NCBI RefSeq assembly: GCF_048268085.1
Contig: NZ_JBLWWF010000003.1
Location: forward strand, 62,001-126,000
DNA from: Neptunicella sp048268085
Lineage (GTDB): Bacteria > Pseudomonadota > Gammaproteobacteria > Enterobacterales > Alteromonadaceae
Direction of reading: 5' to 3'
DNA: 64,000 bases
Under the pieces are notes generated by a model, which saw nothing but the letters and a program-made list of their open reading frames with translations, ran no database searches and was not told the DNA's origin. Shown here piece by piece: positions 36,980-45,274 of the stretch. Positions within the stretch are counted from its first letter, which is position 1. Each line of letters starts with the position of its first letter. The position numbers and the translations under genes were made by a program.

Positions 36980-39386
36980 AGGCATCTGGTTGGCCAGACT
37001 GGTCAGTGGCTATTCCAAGGCTGTAATCGCCTGCTTCATTGTATTAATTGCGTTGGCGGGATGGTTTAGTAAAAATTTCAGAATTGATGCGTCAGCCGAA
37101 ACATTACTGCTAAAAAATAATAAGCTGTACATCCAGACGCAGATTATGGATAGCCGCTTTTCTCCTCAAGAGTTCATTCTGGTGGCTTATCAACCTAAGC
37201 AAGGCCCGCTCTTTAGCCAGCAGACTTTCAGCGACATTACCAAGTTAAGTGAACAGTTTAAGCAAATTGATCGGGTTGAAGCGGTTACTTCTATTCTAAA
37301 TGTTCCATTGATTTCTTTTATGGATGGACTTGAGCCAGGTCTGAAAGCCAGTGACTGGACATGGCAAGCGAAGCACTATAGTCCGGAACAAATGCAGGAC
37401 GTGTTATCTGATCACCCTATTTATACGGATTTATTGGTCAATCAACAGCAAAGCGCCACTGCTATCCAAATCTTGTTTAAAGCTGATCCTGAACTGGAGA
37501 AAATTGAACATAAAATTACTGAATTGCAAAAAAAGCATCTGACCAATGAATTTAGTGAACAGGATAAAGCAGAGATTGAACAGCTTAGTCAACAAGCGGA
37601 TCCGATTAAATTACGCTTAAATAAGGTTCGTCAGCAAGAAATAGACAAGATTTACCAAATTGCTGATCAAGTTGAGGACCGGGCATCGATCTATTTGGGC
37701 GGTGGCCAGGTATTAGCTTACCAATTAATTAAGATCATCAAGAATGATTTACTCGTATTTGGTAGTGCGATCGCGTTGGTCATTTGTGTTTTGCTATTCG
37801 CGTTATTTCGCCAGTGGCGCTGGGTTTTTCTACCTATTATTTGCTGCGCAGGTAGTGTGGTAACGACCGTTGGTTTGTTCGGTATGCTGGATATGCGTAC
37901 CACTGTTATATCGTCCAATTTCATCGCTTTACAGCTGATTTTAACTTTAGCCATTGTCATTCACCTTATCGTGCAGTTTCGCCAGTTGGCGCAAAAACAC
38001 AGCGACTATAGCCAGCAGCAGTTGGTAGAAGAAACCATAAGCAGCAAAATTGCACCTTGTTTTTATGCCGGTTTAACCACCTCGGTAGGATTTGCGTCAT
38101 TGATATTTAGTCATATTCAGCCGGTTATTGCATTTGGCTGGATGATGATTGTTGCGATGTTGGTGTCGACTTTGGTGAGTTTACTGCTGTTCCCTGCGTT
38201 GCTGAATTTATTACCGCTAAAACCGGTAACAGCAAAAAGTGAGCACACCTCTAAAGTGATGAGTTGGCTGACTGACATGATATTGGGACATAAAGTGTTG
38301 GTGTTTTTTATCGCAGCCGGTTTATTAGCCGCTAGTGCGGTTGGGGCACTTAAACTGGACGTTGAAAATAGCTTTATTCATTACTTTAGTGAATCCACCA
38401 AAGTACGTAAGGAACTTGAATTTATTGACCAACAATTCGGTGGCTCCACGCCGCTCGATTTTGTCTACACCGTCAAATCTGAGCAGCAAGATACGGATTT
38501 AGTGCTGAACGCTGAAACAGTACAGACGTTGCAAAAAATTCAGCATGTCATGAATCAATATCCGGTTATTGGCAAGGAAATGTCGATTGTTAACTTTACC
38601 CAGCTGGCTAAAAAACTCAATCATGGCAAGCCATTGACCGAATATGAGTTAACCGCGGTTTATCATTTATTAGATAAAGAACTATCAGAGCAACTGTTGG
38701 GGGCGTATTTTTCACCTGAACATCATCAGTTACGCATTAGTACCCGAATAAAAGACAGTACAGAAGGCTTTAATCGCGCGGACTTTTTGCAACAGTTAAG
38801 AGGCGATATTGAAGGACTCGGAATTGCATCCGACTCCTATCAACTGACTAATTTGTTTGTGCTTTATCAGGATATTTTACAACGCTTATTTGACTCTCAG
38901 GTGAGTACATTAGGTTTGGTTTATTTGGCGCTGACATTGGTATTGCTAGCGGTATTTCGGTCATTCAAGGTGGCAATTATCGCCATCATTCCCAATATAA
39001 TTTCAACCATGATGATCCTGGGTTTAATGGGGTGGTTTGGTATTCCACTGGATTTAATGACCATTACTATTGCCGCTATCGCGATGGGCATCGCAGTCGA
39101 TGATACGATTCATTTTGTGCACCATTATTTAAAAAGTGTAGAGCAACAATCTCAAGACGAAGCGGTAAGAGCCACATACCACAGTGTGGGATTTGCGATG
39201 TTATTTACTACCATCATTATTACTACTGGTTTTGGTATGTTGGGCTTTTCAGACTTTATTCCCAGTGTGATGTTTGGGTTGTTGACGGGATTGGCCATGT
39301 TAATTGCGTTATTAACGGATTTGACTTTACTGCCAGCGATGCTGAATAAATTTGTGGGTGCCCGCAAAGCACCCACTCACAGCTAA
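36957..39386 (+). CDS. RND/MMPL superfamily transporter coupled to MlaA
   Basis: This 809-residue inner-membrane transporter has two RND halves. Each has one helix, a large periplasmic loop and then five helices (first helix about 20-35, second block about 255-410, third about 430, last block about 660-800). The first loop holds a highly charged, coiled-coil-like stretch (LEKIEHKITELQKKH and AEIEQLSQQADP, about residues 180-230). It resembles HpnN/MMPL-type lipid exporters more than drug or metal pumps. The 23-base overlap with mlaA points to a job in lipid traffic between the membranes. Substrate not known. Confidence 0.85.
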   Translation: MSNTKKNKGIWLARLVSGYSKAVIACFIVLIALAGWFSKNFRIDASAETLLLKNNKLYIQTQIMDSRFSPQEFILVAYQPKQGPLFSQQTFSDITKLSEQFKQIDRVEAVTSILNVPLISFMDGLEPGLKASDWTWQAKHYSPEQMQDVLSDHPIYTDLLVNQQQSATAIQILFKADPELEKIEHKITELQKKHLTNEFSEQDKAEIEQLSQQADPIKLRLNKVRQQEIDKIYQIADQVEDRASIYLGGGQVLAYQLIKIIKNDLLVFGSAIALVICVLLFALFRQWRWVFLPIICCAGSVVTTVGLFGMLDMRTTVISSNFIALQLILTLAIVIHLIVQFRQLAQKHSDYSQQQLVEETISSKIAPCFYAGLTTSVGFASLIFSHIQPVIAFGWMMIVAMLVSTLVSLLLFPALLNLLPLKPVTAKSEHTSKVMSWLTDMILGHKVLVFFIAAGLLAASAVGALKLDVENSFIHYFSESTKVRKELEFIDQQFGGSTPLDFVYTVKSEQQDTDLVLNAETVQTLQKIQHVMNQYPVIGKEMSIVNFTQLAKKLNHGKPLTEYELTAVYHLLDKELSEQLLGAYFSPEHHQLRISTRIKDSTEGFNRADFLQQLRGDIEGLGIASDSYQLTNLFVLYQDILQRLFDSQVSTLGLVYLALTLVLLAVFRSFKVAIIAIIPNIISTMMILGLMGWFGIPLDLMTITIAAIAMGIAVDDTIHFVHHYLKSVEQQSQDEAVRATYHSVGFAMLFTTIIITTGFGMLGFSDFIPSVMFGLLTGLAMLIALLTDLTLLPAMLNKFVGARKAPTHS

Positions 39387-39387
39387 C

Positions 39388-41076
39388 TTACCAGCTTACC
39401 CGTCGATATTCGCGATAAGCAGGTTTCCAGAAATTAGCCTCGATATTGTTCTGTAACGTTTCGTCGCTAATCTCTAGTGCCAGTCCTTGTTGTTGAGCAA
39501 CTTTGTTAATCGCAAACGCAATTTTTCTGCTGAGTTCCGCGACTTTCGTTAACGGCGGCAGTAACTCACCCGTAGTGCTAACGGGTGACGATTGTGCCAG
39601 GGTTTCACTGGCCGCAATAAGCATCTCATTGGTGATCTGACTTATTTTTCCCGCCACCACGCCTAAACCAATTCCGGGGAAAATATAGGCATTGTTACAT
39701 TGAGCGATAGGGTAACGCTGACCTTTATATTCGATAGGTTTAAATGGGCTACCAGTGGCAATAATGGCATCTCCATCCGTCCATGCTATTACATCTTCAG
39801 GATGTGCTTCGATTTGTTTAATGGGATTACTGAGCGGCATAATAATTGGCCGACTGCAGTATTGATGCATCGTTTTAATTGCTTCTTCACTAAATAGGCC
39901 GGGTTGTCCTGATACACCGATTAAGATACCGGGTTTAGCGTTATGCATTACGTCGACCAAATTGGGATATTCATCGGTATACTGCCAGTTTTGTAAATGA
40001 CTTTGGCGCTGTACCAGTTTTTGTTGGAAATCCCGCAAGCCTGTCATTTTATCACTCAGTAAACCATAGCGATCCACCATAAAGACTTGCTGACGAGCTT
40101 GTTGCTCGGATAAGCCCTCAGACATCATTTGGCAAATTATTTGTTCCGCGATACCACACCCCGCAGAACCTGCACCGACAAAGACGATGTTTTGTTCCGA
40201 CAGTTTTTGTTGTTTATGCAAGCAGGCGGCTAACAAGGTGCCAACCGTAACTGACGCGGTACCTTGAATATCGTCATTAAAACAGCATAGTTTTTCCCTA
40301 TATTTTTCTAATATAGGCATCGCGTTGGGTTGGGCGAAGTCTTCAAATTGCAGCATTGCTTGAGGCCAGCGTCGTTTAACGGCATTAATAAATAGCTCGA
40401 TAAATTCGTCATAATCCTGTTGGCCAATACGCTTATGCCTTGCTCCCATATACATCGGATCGTTAAGGAGCTTTTCGTTATTCGTGCCTACATCCAACAT
40501 AATCGGCATGGTATACGCTGGGCTAATGCCGCCACAGGCGGTATATAAAGAGAGCTTGCCAATGGGAATGCCCATGCCGCCAATTCCTTGATCCCCTAAG
40601 CCCAGAATCCGTTCACCGTCAGTAACCACAATGACTTTAACCTTTTGTTTGGTGGCATTATGCAGAATATCGTCAATTTGATCGCGTTCCGACCAGGAAA
40701 TAAATAGTCCTCGATTACTGCGGTATATATCGGAAAATTGTTCACACGCATCGCCCACCGTAGGGGTATAGATAATGGGCATCATTTCTTCGAGGTTTTC
40801 TTGTACCAAACGGTGGAACAACGTTTCGTTATTGTCCTGAATGTTGCGTAAATAAATATGCTTGTTAATGGGCGCCAAGAAGCTGGAATATTGCATATAA
40901 GCACGTTCAACCTGCTCTTCGATATTTTCGTAGCGCGGGGGGATCAGTCCGGCAAGGTTAAATGCTGCCCGCTCTTCCTTGGTAAACGCAGCACCTTTAT
41001 TCAACAGTGGCGTTTCAAGCAGGGAAGGACCAGCATGATGGATATAAAGAGGGCGCTTGGTCGATTTTTTTATCAT
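39388..41076 (-). CDS. maeA: NAD-dependent malic enzyme
   Basis: This 562-residue enzyme oxidatively decarboxylates malate to pyruvate. It matches the MaeA/SfcA type: PLYIHHAGPSLLETPLLNKG, KHIYLRNIQDNNETLFHRL and MPIIYTPTVGDACEQFS at the N-terminus. FEDFAQPNAMPILEKY, CCFNDDIQGTASVT (metal site) and the NAD motif VFVGAGSAGCGIAEQ follow. I place the start at ATG 41076, as the E. coli protein (565 residues) begins at the same point; a frame from 41112 adds 12 residues. It is convergent with the RND gene, 1 base apart. Confidence 0.95.
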   Translation of the reverse strand: MIKKSTKRPLYIHHAGPSLLETPLLNKGAAFTKEERAAFNLAGLIPPRYENIEEQVERAYMQYSSFLAPINKHIYLRNIQDNNETLFHRLVQENLEEMMPIIYTPTVGDACEQFSDIYRSNRGLFISWSERDQIDDILHNATKQKVKVIVVTDGERILGLGDQGIGGMGIPIGKLSLYTACGGISPAYTMPIMLDVGTNNEKLLNDPMYMGARHKRIGQQDYDEFIELFINAVKRRWPQAMLQFEDFAQPNAMPILEKYREKLCCFNDDIQGTASVTVGTLLAACLHKQQKLSEQNIVFVGAGSAGCGIAEQIICQMMSEGLSEQQARQQVFMVDRYGLLSDKMTGLRDFQQKLVQRQSHLQNWQYTDEYPNLVDVMHNAKPGILIGVSGQPGLFSEEAIKTMHQYCSRPIIMPLSNPIKQIEAHPEDVIAWTDGDAIIATGSPFKPIEYKGQRYPIAQCNNAYIFPGIGLGVVAGKISQITNEMLIAASETLAQSSPVSTTGELLPPLTKVAELSRKIAFAINKVAQQQGLALEISDETLQNNIEANFWKPAYREYRRVSW

Positions 41077-41251
41077 TGTATTATCCGGTTTAAAAATTGT
41101 GTTGTAGGACACAGAATTATTTATTCCGGTATTTTGCCAGTTTAACTAGCTCAGCACAGCACAAACTGACGATGTAATTGTAAAATTGTCTATTTTTAAA
41201 GGACATCGGAGCAGTTGCCGCACTAAAATGCGGCAATCGACAAGGTTAGTG

Positions 41252-41722
41252 TTATTCCTCGGCAGGGGCGACATAAAATCCCCCCACTTCAACTGCCGTC
41301 ACTACAACTTTAGTACCTTGAGTTAATGGCTGTTTTAACGTGACACCGGGTTTGACTGCCCACACGATGCCTGAATAGCGATATGAGGAGAGTCGTTCGG
41401 CGGATAAGTCACTGGTGAGGGTAAACGTTAATCCGATAAAATCGGACGTTTGTCCCTGCGGCTGCACTTTGGCTTGCAATTGCTGCATCGGTCGCCAGGC
41501 AATAATGGCCAGTACAACAGAGCTTAATCCGATACTGATCAAGGCACTAGTCAGATTGGATTCCAGTAAGCCAACGTTCATCGCGATACCGGTGAGTAAA
41601 GTGCCAAGACCTAAAAAGAATAAGAACAGGGTTGCAAACCCCATTATTCCAGCTTCAATCGCAATAGCTAAAATGCCGAATGCGATTAATGTTTCAGGTA
41701 AATTTTCGCTGAACAGCTCCAT
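41252..41722 (-). CDS. NfeD-family membrane protein, partner of the SPFH protein
   Basis: This 156-residue protein has three or four hydrophobic segments in the first 75 residues. A small beta-barrel (OB-like) domain follows at the C-terminus (YSGIVWAVKPG and VVVTAVEVGGFYV), the plan of NfeD/YbbK-type proteins. These act with SPFH (stomatin-like) proteins in membrane quality control. It starts 3 bases after the stop of the SPFH gene, so the two form one operon on the minus strand. Confidence 0.9.
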   Translation of the reverse strand: MELFSENLPETLIAFGILAIAIEAGIMGFATLFLFFLGLGTLLTGIAMNVGLLESNLTSALISIGLSSVVLAIIAWRPMQQLQAKVQPQGQTSDFIGLTFTLTSDLSAERLSSYRYSGIVWAVKPGVTLKQPLTQGTKVVVTAVEVGGFYVAPAEE

Positions 41723-41725
41723 GTT

Positions 41726-42667
41726 TTAGCCTTTATTCAGAGTGTTGACAATGCTGGTCGCTTGCGCCACTACCGAGGAAATATCGGTGGCAGAGTCCGG
41801 TAACAATACGACGGAAGATTCTTTGGCTATGGCTTGTTTGGCCTCAATGGCCAATGTAGCGAGATCAAGTTGAATCGCTTTTTGACCTTCCTCGGTTTTT
41901 GCGACGTTACCCACTTTCTCAAGTGCTTCGGCACGCGCTTCGGCAACGCGCAAAATAGCGGTGGCCTCACCCTCGGCTTTGAGAATTTGTTGCTCTTTGT
42001 CTGCTTGTGCCGCTAATACAATAGCCTGTTTTTGACCTTCTGCGACATTGACTGCGGCCTGTCTGTCTCCTTCAGACTCTAGAATTTGGGCACGTTTTTC
42101 ACGTTCGGCTTTCATCTGCCGTTCCATCGCTTCCATCACCGAATGGGGTGGGACTATATCTTTTATTTCATAGCGAAGTACCTGCACTCCCCATGGGATC
42201 GCGGCTTCGTTGATTGCGTTGACAATATTGACATTTAAGCTGTCACGCTCTTCAAAGGTTTTATCCAGCTCCATTTTACCAATTTCACTACGCATAGTGG
42301 TTTGTGCTAGTTGAGTTACGGCAAAGCTGTATTCATCAACCCCGTAGGATGCTTTATAGGGATCCAGTACTTTGAGATACAACACGCCATCGACGGTTAG
42401 TGAAATATTGTCTCTGGTGATCGCTCCTTGGCTGGGAACGTCAATTGCCTGTTCTTTTAATGTGCGGTCATAAGCGACATCATCAATGAAGGGTAAAATA
42501 AAATTTAAGCCCGCTTCTAAGGTTCGATTAAATTTACCAAACCGCTCAATGACGAACGCCCGGTTCTGCGGAACAAATTTGACGGAGGATTTAAGTAATA
42601 CAATAGCCAGAATAATAATGGCCATCTGATAACTAAAGATAATATTAGTGAGCTGTTCAATTGACAT
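41726..42667 (-). CDS. qmcA: SPFH/Band 7 membrane protein QmcA
   Basis: This 313-residue protein has one N-terminal transmembrane helix (about 8-25) and then the SPFH domain (VPQNRAFVIERFGKFNRTLEAGLNFILPF). A long coiled coil follows, rich in Glu, Ala and Arg (MKAEREKRAQILESEGDRQA, AEGEATAILRVAEARAEAL). QmcA-type proteins form large ring assemblies in the inner membrane, near FtsH-type proteases, and affect membrane protein quality. It is the first gene of a pair with the NfeD gene. Its start is 308 bases from the DUF1328 gene on the other strand; the gap holds the sigma-54 promoter of that gene. Confidence 0.93.
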   Translation of the reverse strand: MSIEQLTNIIFSYQMAIIILAIVLLKSSVKFVPQNRAFVIERFGKFNRTLEAGLNFILPFIDDVAYDRTLKEQAIDVPSQGAITRDNISLTVDGVLYLKVLDPYKASYGVDEYSFAVTQLAQTTMRSEIGKMELDKTFEERDSLNVNIVNAINEAAIPWGVQVLRYEIKDIVPPHSVMEAMERQMKAEREKRAQILESEGDRQAAVNVAEGQKQAIVLAAQADKEQQILKAEGEATAILRVAEARAEALEKVGNVAKTEEGQKAIQLDLATLAIEAKQAIAKESSVVLLPDSATDISSVVAQATSIVNTLNKG

Positions 42668-42974
42668 GCGATGTCCTGTTAGCTGATTTCAGCCGAGTGA
42701 AAAATCCAATGCTTAGTTCTATAGCGATTCACCTAGTCTTGTCAATTTTATCATTAACTATCAGTTATCCCCGATAGGTAAGTGGCAATGAATGTGTAAC
42801 TTATACATAGTCAGTGTATAAGATTTGCATCAGTATTTTTTAGGCAAAGAAAGCTAAATTACTCGAAATGAAAATAAATGCATAAATATCAATGGTATAC
42901 GATTTAATTATAGGTTGGCATGATTATCGCTTTAGTGAAATGGACACACTCGTATACAAACAAAGGAGATCGTT
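42668..42974. other. Intergenic region between qmcA and the DUF1328 gene
   Basis: The region holds the qmcA promoter and the sigma-54-type promoter at 42916. It also has two inverted repeats: CTTATAC at 42800-42806 with GTATAAG at 42816-42822 (9-base spacer), and GTATACGA at 42895-42902 with TCGTATAC at 42950-42957, which bracket the promoter. No gene is supported. Confidence 0.6.
42916..42931 (+). promoter_or_regulatory. Sigma-54-type promoter of the DUF1328 gene
   Basis: The element TGGCATGATTATCGCT has GG and GC exactly 10 bases apart, as in the sigma-54 consensus TGGCACG-N4-TTGCT. It lies about 45 bases before the start codon, giving a leader of about 33 bases. A sigma-54 activator gene starts 2.3 kb downstream, and a near-identical element precedes the BON-domain gene. 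Confidence 0.68.
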
Positions 42975-43151
42975 ATGTTAGGTTGGGCACTTACTTTTTT
43001 AGTTGTCGCACTTATCGCTGCGGTACTTGGCTTTAGTGGAATTGCTGGTGCAGCAGCTGGCATCGCAAAAATTATTTTTGTTGTCTTCGTCGTACTGTTG
43101 TTGTTGTCGTTAGTGGTGAATGCATTACGTGGCAGAGCCCCGAAACTTTAG
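42975..43151 (+). CDS. DUF1328 (YtjA-type) small membrane protein
   Basis: This 58-residue peptide starts with MLGWALTFLVVALIAAVLG and ends with a second hydrophobic segment and LRGRAPKL. That is the DUF1328 pattern of two transmembrane helices with a short Gly/Ala-rich turn. Members are small inner-membrane proteins of unknown function that are often stress-induced. AAGGAGAT is placed ideally before the ATG. It lies under a sigma-54-type promoter, and the small lipoprotein gene 61 bases downstream is probably on the same transcript, since the next terminator follows that gene. Confidence 0.88.
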   Translation: MLGWALTFLVVALIAAVLGFSGIAGAAAGIAKIIFVVFVVLLLLSLVVNALRGRAPKL

Positions 43152-43212
43152 TTAAACCTAAATCAACAAGTAAAAGTGACTTTTACTTAATTTAAATCGC
43201 AAGGAGAAATAC

Positions 43213-43407
43213 ATGAATTTTCTAAAAAAATTAATGGCTATTGTTGTAATGGTTGCATCTTTCACACTGGTGACAGCTTGCGGTGATGATAGTGCAGAAG
43301 AGGCTGGTGAAAAAGTTGACGAAGTCGTGACTGATGCAGGCAACGCAGTTGAAGATGCCTGTGAAGACGTTAAAGAAAGCGTTGATGCCAAAGATAAAGA
43401 TTGTTAA
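43213..43407 (+). CDS. Small acidic lipoprotein
   Basis: This 64-residue protein has a lipobox LVTAC (Cys23). The short, strongly acidic mature part (GDDSAEEAGEKVDEV, then EDACEDVKESVDAKDKDC) has two cysteines and looks helical. It resembles short entericidin-like lipoproteins in size and plan only; no family is assigned. AAGGAG precedes the start. It is probably co-transcribed with the DUF1328 gene and closes with a terminator at 43439, so it would belong to the sigma-54 regulon. Confidence 0.75.
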   Translation: MNFLKKLMAIVVMVASFTLVTACGDDSAEEAGEKVDEVVTDAGNAVEDACEDVKESVDAKDKDC

Positions 43408-43438
43408 TTTGCGTCAGTGCTAGCATGTCTATCAAATT

Positions 43439-43459
43439 AAGGGGGAAACCCCTTTTTTT
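43439..43459 (+). terminator. Rho-independent terminator after the acidic lipoprotein gene
   Basis: AAGGGG and CCCCTT form a 6-bp stem with loop GAAA, followed by seven T. Confidence 0.88.
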
Positions 43460-43837
43460 GTGTCTAAATAAGATTGCTTGCGGATTTATAGGTGAGTAGA
43501 TCTGTAAGAATGGTACTCACCAGACAGAAAATTCATATTTATCCTTATTCTTCTAGAAATTAATTCCCCCTAAATCTTACCAATCAAGGTCATCCAGACT
43601 ATTTTGAATAACACCTTCAATAATGCGTCGCTAGTTAGCATCAGAGCGTTATTTGATAGTGTCTTTACGCTTTAGCCCCTGTATAGCTTGGTATCGGTTT
43701 ATAAATTTTTTAATTGTTAGTGTTCACTTACTTACAACTGTCTGTGATCCATTACATTTATTGAGGATTTTAGGCGATATATTCCAGGTTTATGGAATAT
43801 GTTAAAAATAATCCTTTAAATTCAATTGTTTAAAAGT
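43460..43837. other. Intergenic region ahead of the BON-domain gene
   Basis: No gene is supported in these 378 bases. The main structure is a perfect inverted repeat, ATATTCCA at 43779-43786 and TGGAATAT at 43793-43800 with a 6-base spacer. It ends about 38 bases before the sigma-54-type promoter and is a candidate activator-binding site. Confidence 0.6.
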
Positions 43838-43853
43838 TGGCATTGTTCTCGCA
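43838..43853 (+). promoter_or_regulatory. Sigma-54-type promoter of the BON-domain gene
   Basis: TGGCATTGTTCTCGCA keeps the GG-N10-GC spacing and shares TTGGCAT and TCGC with the element at 42916. It lies 36 bases before the start codon, with an AAAAGGAGAT ribosome site between. Confidence 0.68.
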
Positions 43854-43888
43854 ATAGTCATAGTGAACTTTAATAAAAGGAGATCATT

Positions 43889-44440
43889 ATGAATCGTTCA
43901 TTAATTTCTATCGTCATCGCAGTTGTTCTTGGTAGTGTTGCATTATCAGCTAGCGCTGATAATCAATGGAAAGATACAGCAAAAGATGCGTGGTTGGATG
44001 GGAAAGCAGAAACCACCTTGTTACTAAACGGAAATCTTAATTCATTTACTATCGATACCGATGTTAAAAATGGCGTGGTAACGCTGACTGGTAAAGTAGA
44101 AAGTGAAGTTGACAAAGCACTGGCGTCAGAATTGGTTGCATCATTGGATGGAGTAACGGACGTCGATAATCAACTCACCGTCAATGACTCAAAGAATCAA
44201 GAAAAAGACGGTAAGATGATGAAAAAGCTAAACGACTCAAAGGTTGAGACGGTAGTTAAAACCCGTTTGTTGTTTGAATCTGAAGTCAGTGGACTGGATA
44301 TAGAAGTTGAAGTCAAAGATGGCGTGGTCACGTTAACCGGTAAGGTGAATAGTGATGCTGAACGTGATTTGGCGGGCGCTATTGCGAAAAATACCAACGA
44401 TGTTACAAAAGTGAATAATAAACTTACAGTGATCAGTTAA
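43889..44440 (+). CDS. Periplasmic protein with two BON domains (OsmY-like)
   Basis: This 183-residue protein has a signal peptide (residues 1-23, ending SASA). Two BON domains follow (about 32-105 and 110-183), each with the pattern of a helix, then D-V-K-N/D-G-V-V-T-L-T-G-K-V and a helix ending in VNNKLTV. BON domains bind phospholipids or membranes and occur in stress-induced periplasmic proteins such as OsmY. It has its own sigma-54-type promoter and a terminator at 44455, and lies next to the gene for a sigma-54 activator. Function inferred: envelope protection. Confidence 0.92.
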   Translation: MNRSLISIVIAVVLGSVALSASADNQWKDTAKDAWLDGKAETTLLLNGNLNSFTIDTDVKNGVVTLTGKVESEVDKALASELVASLDGVTDVDNQLTVNDSKNQEKDGKMMKKLNDSKVETVVKTRLLFESEVSGLDIEVEVKDGVVTLTGKVNSDAERDLAGAIAKNTNDVTKVNNKLTVIS

Positions 44441-44454
44441 CCTGTAAATATCAG

Positions 44455-44481
44455 CCGTTCTCAATATTGAGAACGGTTTTT
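44455..44481 (+). terminator. Rho-independent terminator after the BON-domain gene
   Basis: CCGTTCTCA and TGAGAACGG form a 9-bp perfect stem around ATAT, followed by a T-run. Confidence 0.88.
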
Positions 44482-44533
44482 CATTTTTCACAGCACAGAA
44501 TGAAAGCAGCAGGAATAACTGCCGATATGAGGT

Positions 44534-44995
44534 TTAGCTTTGTTTGGCAATAATACTATCAAGTAAATCAAGGCATAATTGAAAACGGGCTGCCACGTTT
44601 GACATTAATTCCCGGCTATATTGGTTTGATGTTTTTTTTATAGCTTGAATAAGTGAGTCCAAATTTTTACTTTCAAGTGCCCGCAGTTTGCTCAACACCA
44701 TCATATCGGAGAAATCCCACGCCTGATCGATGGCATCGGTATACCATAATTTAATGCCATCCAAGTGAGGATCATGTTGGTTGTCAGGCATATCAATAGC
44801 CAGTTTGGCTGAAACTTCCTTCAGCAGTTCTTGGCGGGTAATGGCCATTTGCTGTAAAGCCCGCTTAATGGAATAGTTTTCTACCGATTCTGCGGCATGG
44901 CTATAAAACAACTTGCCATCGCGACATACCGCGAGTAAATAGGTTGCTGATATTTCATCCATATGCGTATATGAGTGAGATGATACATCTAGCAT
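44534..44995 (-). CDS. DUF2383/PA2169-like four-helix-bundle protein
   Basis: This 153-residue protein is predicted all-helical. The pattern of LLAVCRDGKLFYSHAAESV, ALQQMAITRQELLKEVSAKL, a tryptophan-containing segment (DQAWDFSD) and LESKNLDSLIQAIKK resembles the DUF2383 ferritin-like bundle. The family has no firm biochemical role but is often stress-associated. The start is ATG at 44995, right after AGAGGAG; a longer frame from 45043 lacks a site. It is divergent from the sigma-54 activator gene (279-base gap), which makes control by that protein plausible. I saw no GG-N10-GC element on its strand in the gap. Confidence 0.65.
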   Translation of the reverse strand: MLDVSSHSYTHMDEISATYLLAVCRDGKLFYSHAAESVENYSIKRALQQMAITRQELLKEVSAKLAIDMPDNQHDPHLDGIKLWYTDAIDQAWDFSDMMVLSKLRALESKNLDSLIQAIKKTSNQYSRELMSNVAARFQLCLDLLDSIIAKQS

Positions 44996-45274
44996 GATAG
45001 CTCCTCTGGTATGGGGAATAGTGATAACAATTACTACATACAAGCTTTACGCCATGTTGTTAACATTATGATTAATAACGTTTTATTTTTTATTTGGCAC
45101 TAAGTTTAGGAACTGACAGGTAATTTTTACATAGCAATAATGTAAAACCATGATGTGTATTATTCGTTAACAGAGTAAATTATCGCTTGAATAAATATTA
45201 AAACAGGGTTCTTATCTTCGGCAATGATGATTGCTTTTTTACTTTTTTCGTCCGCGAAACAGGATGTTTACTGA

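Noticed and set aside
45220..45234. GGC...TTGCT element before the sigma-54 activator gene
   Set aside because: GG and GC are 11 bases apart, not 10, so it does not meet the sigma-54 spacing rule.
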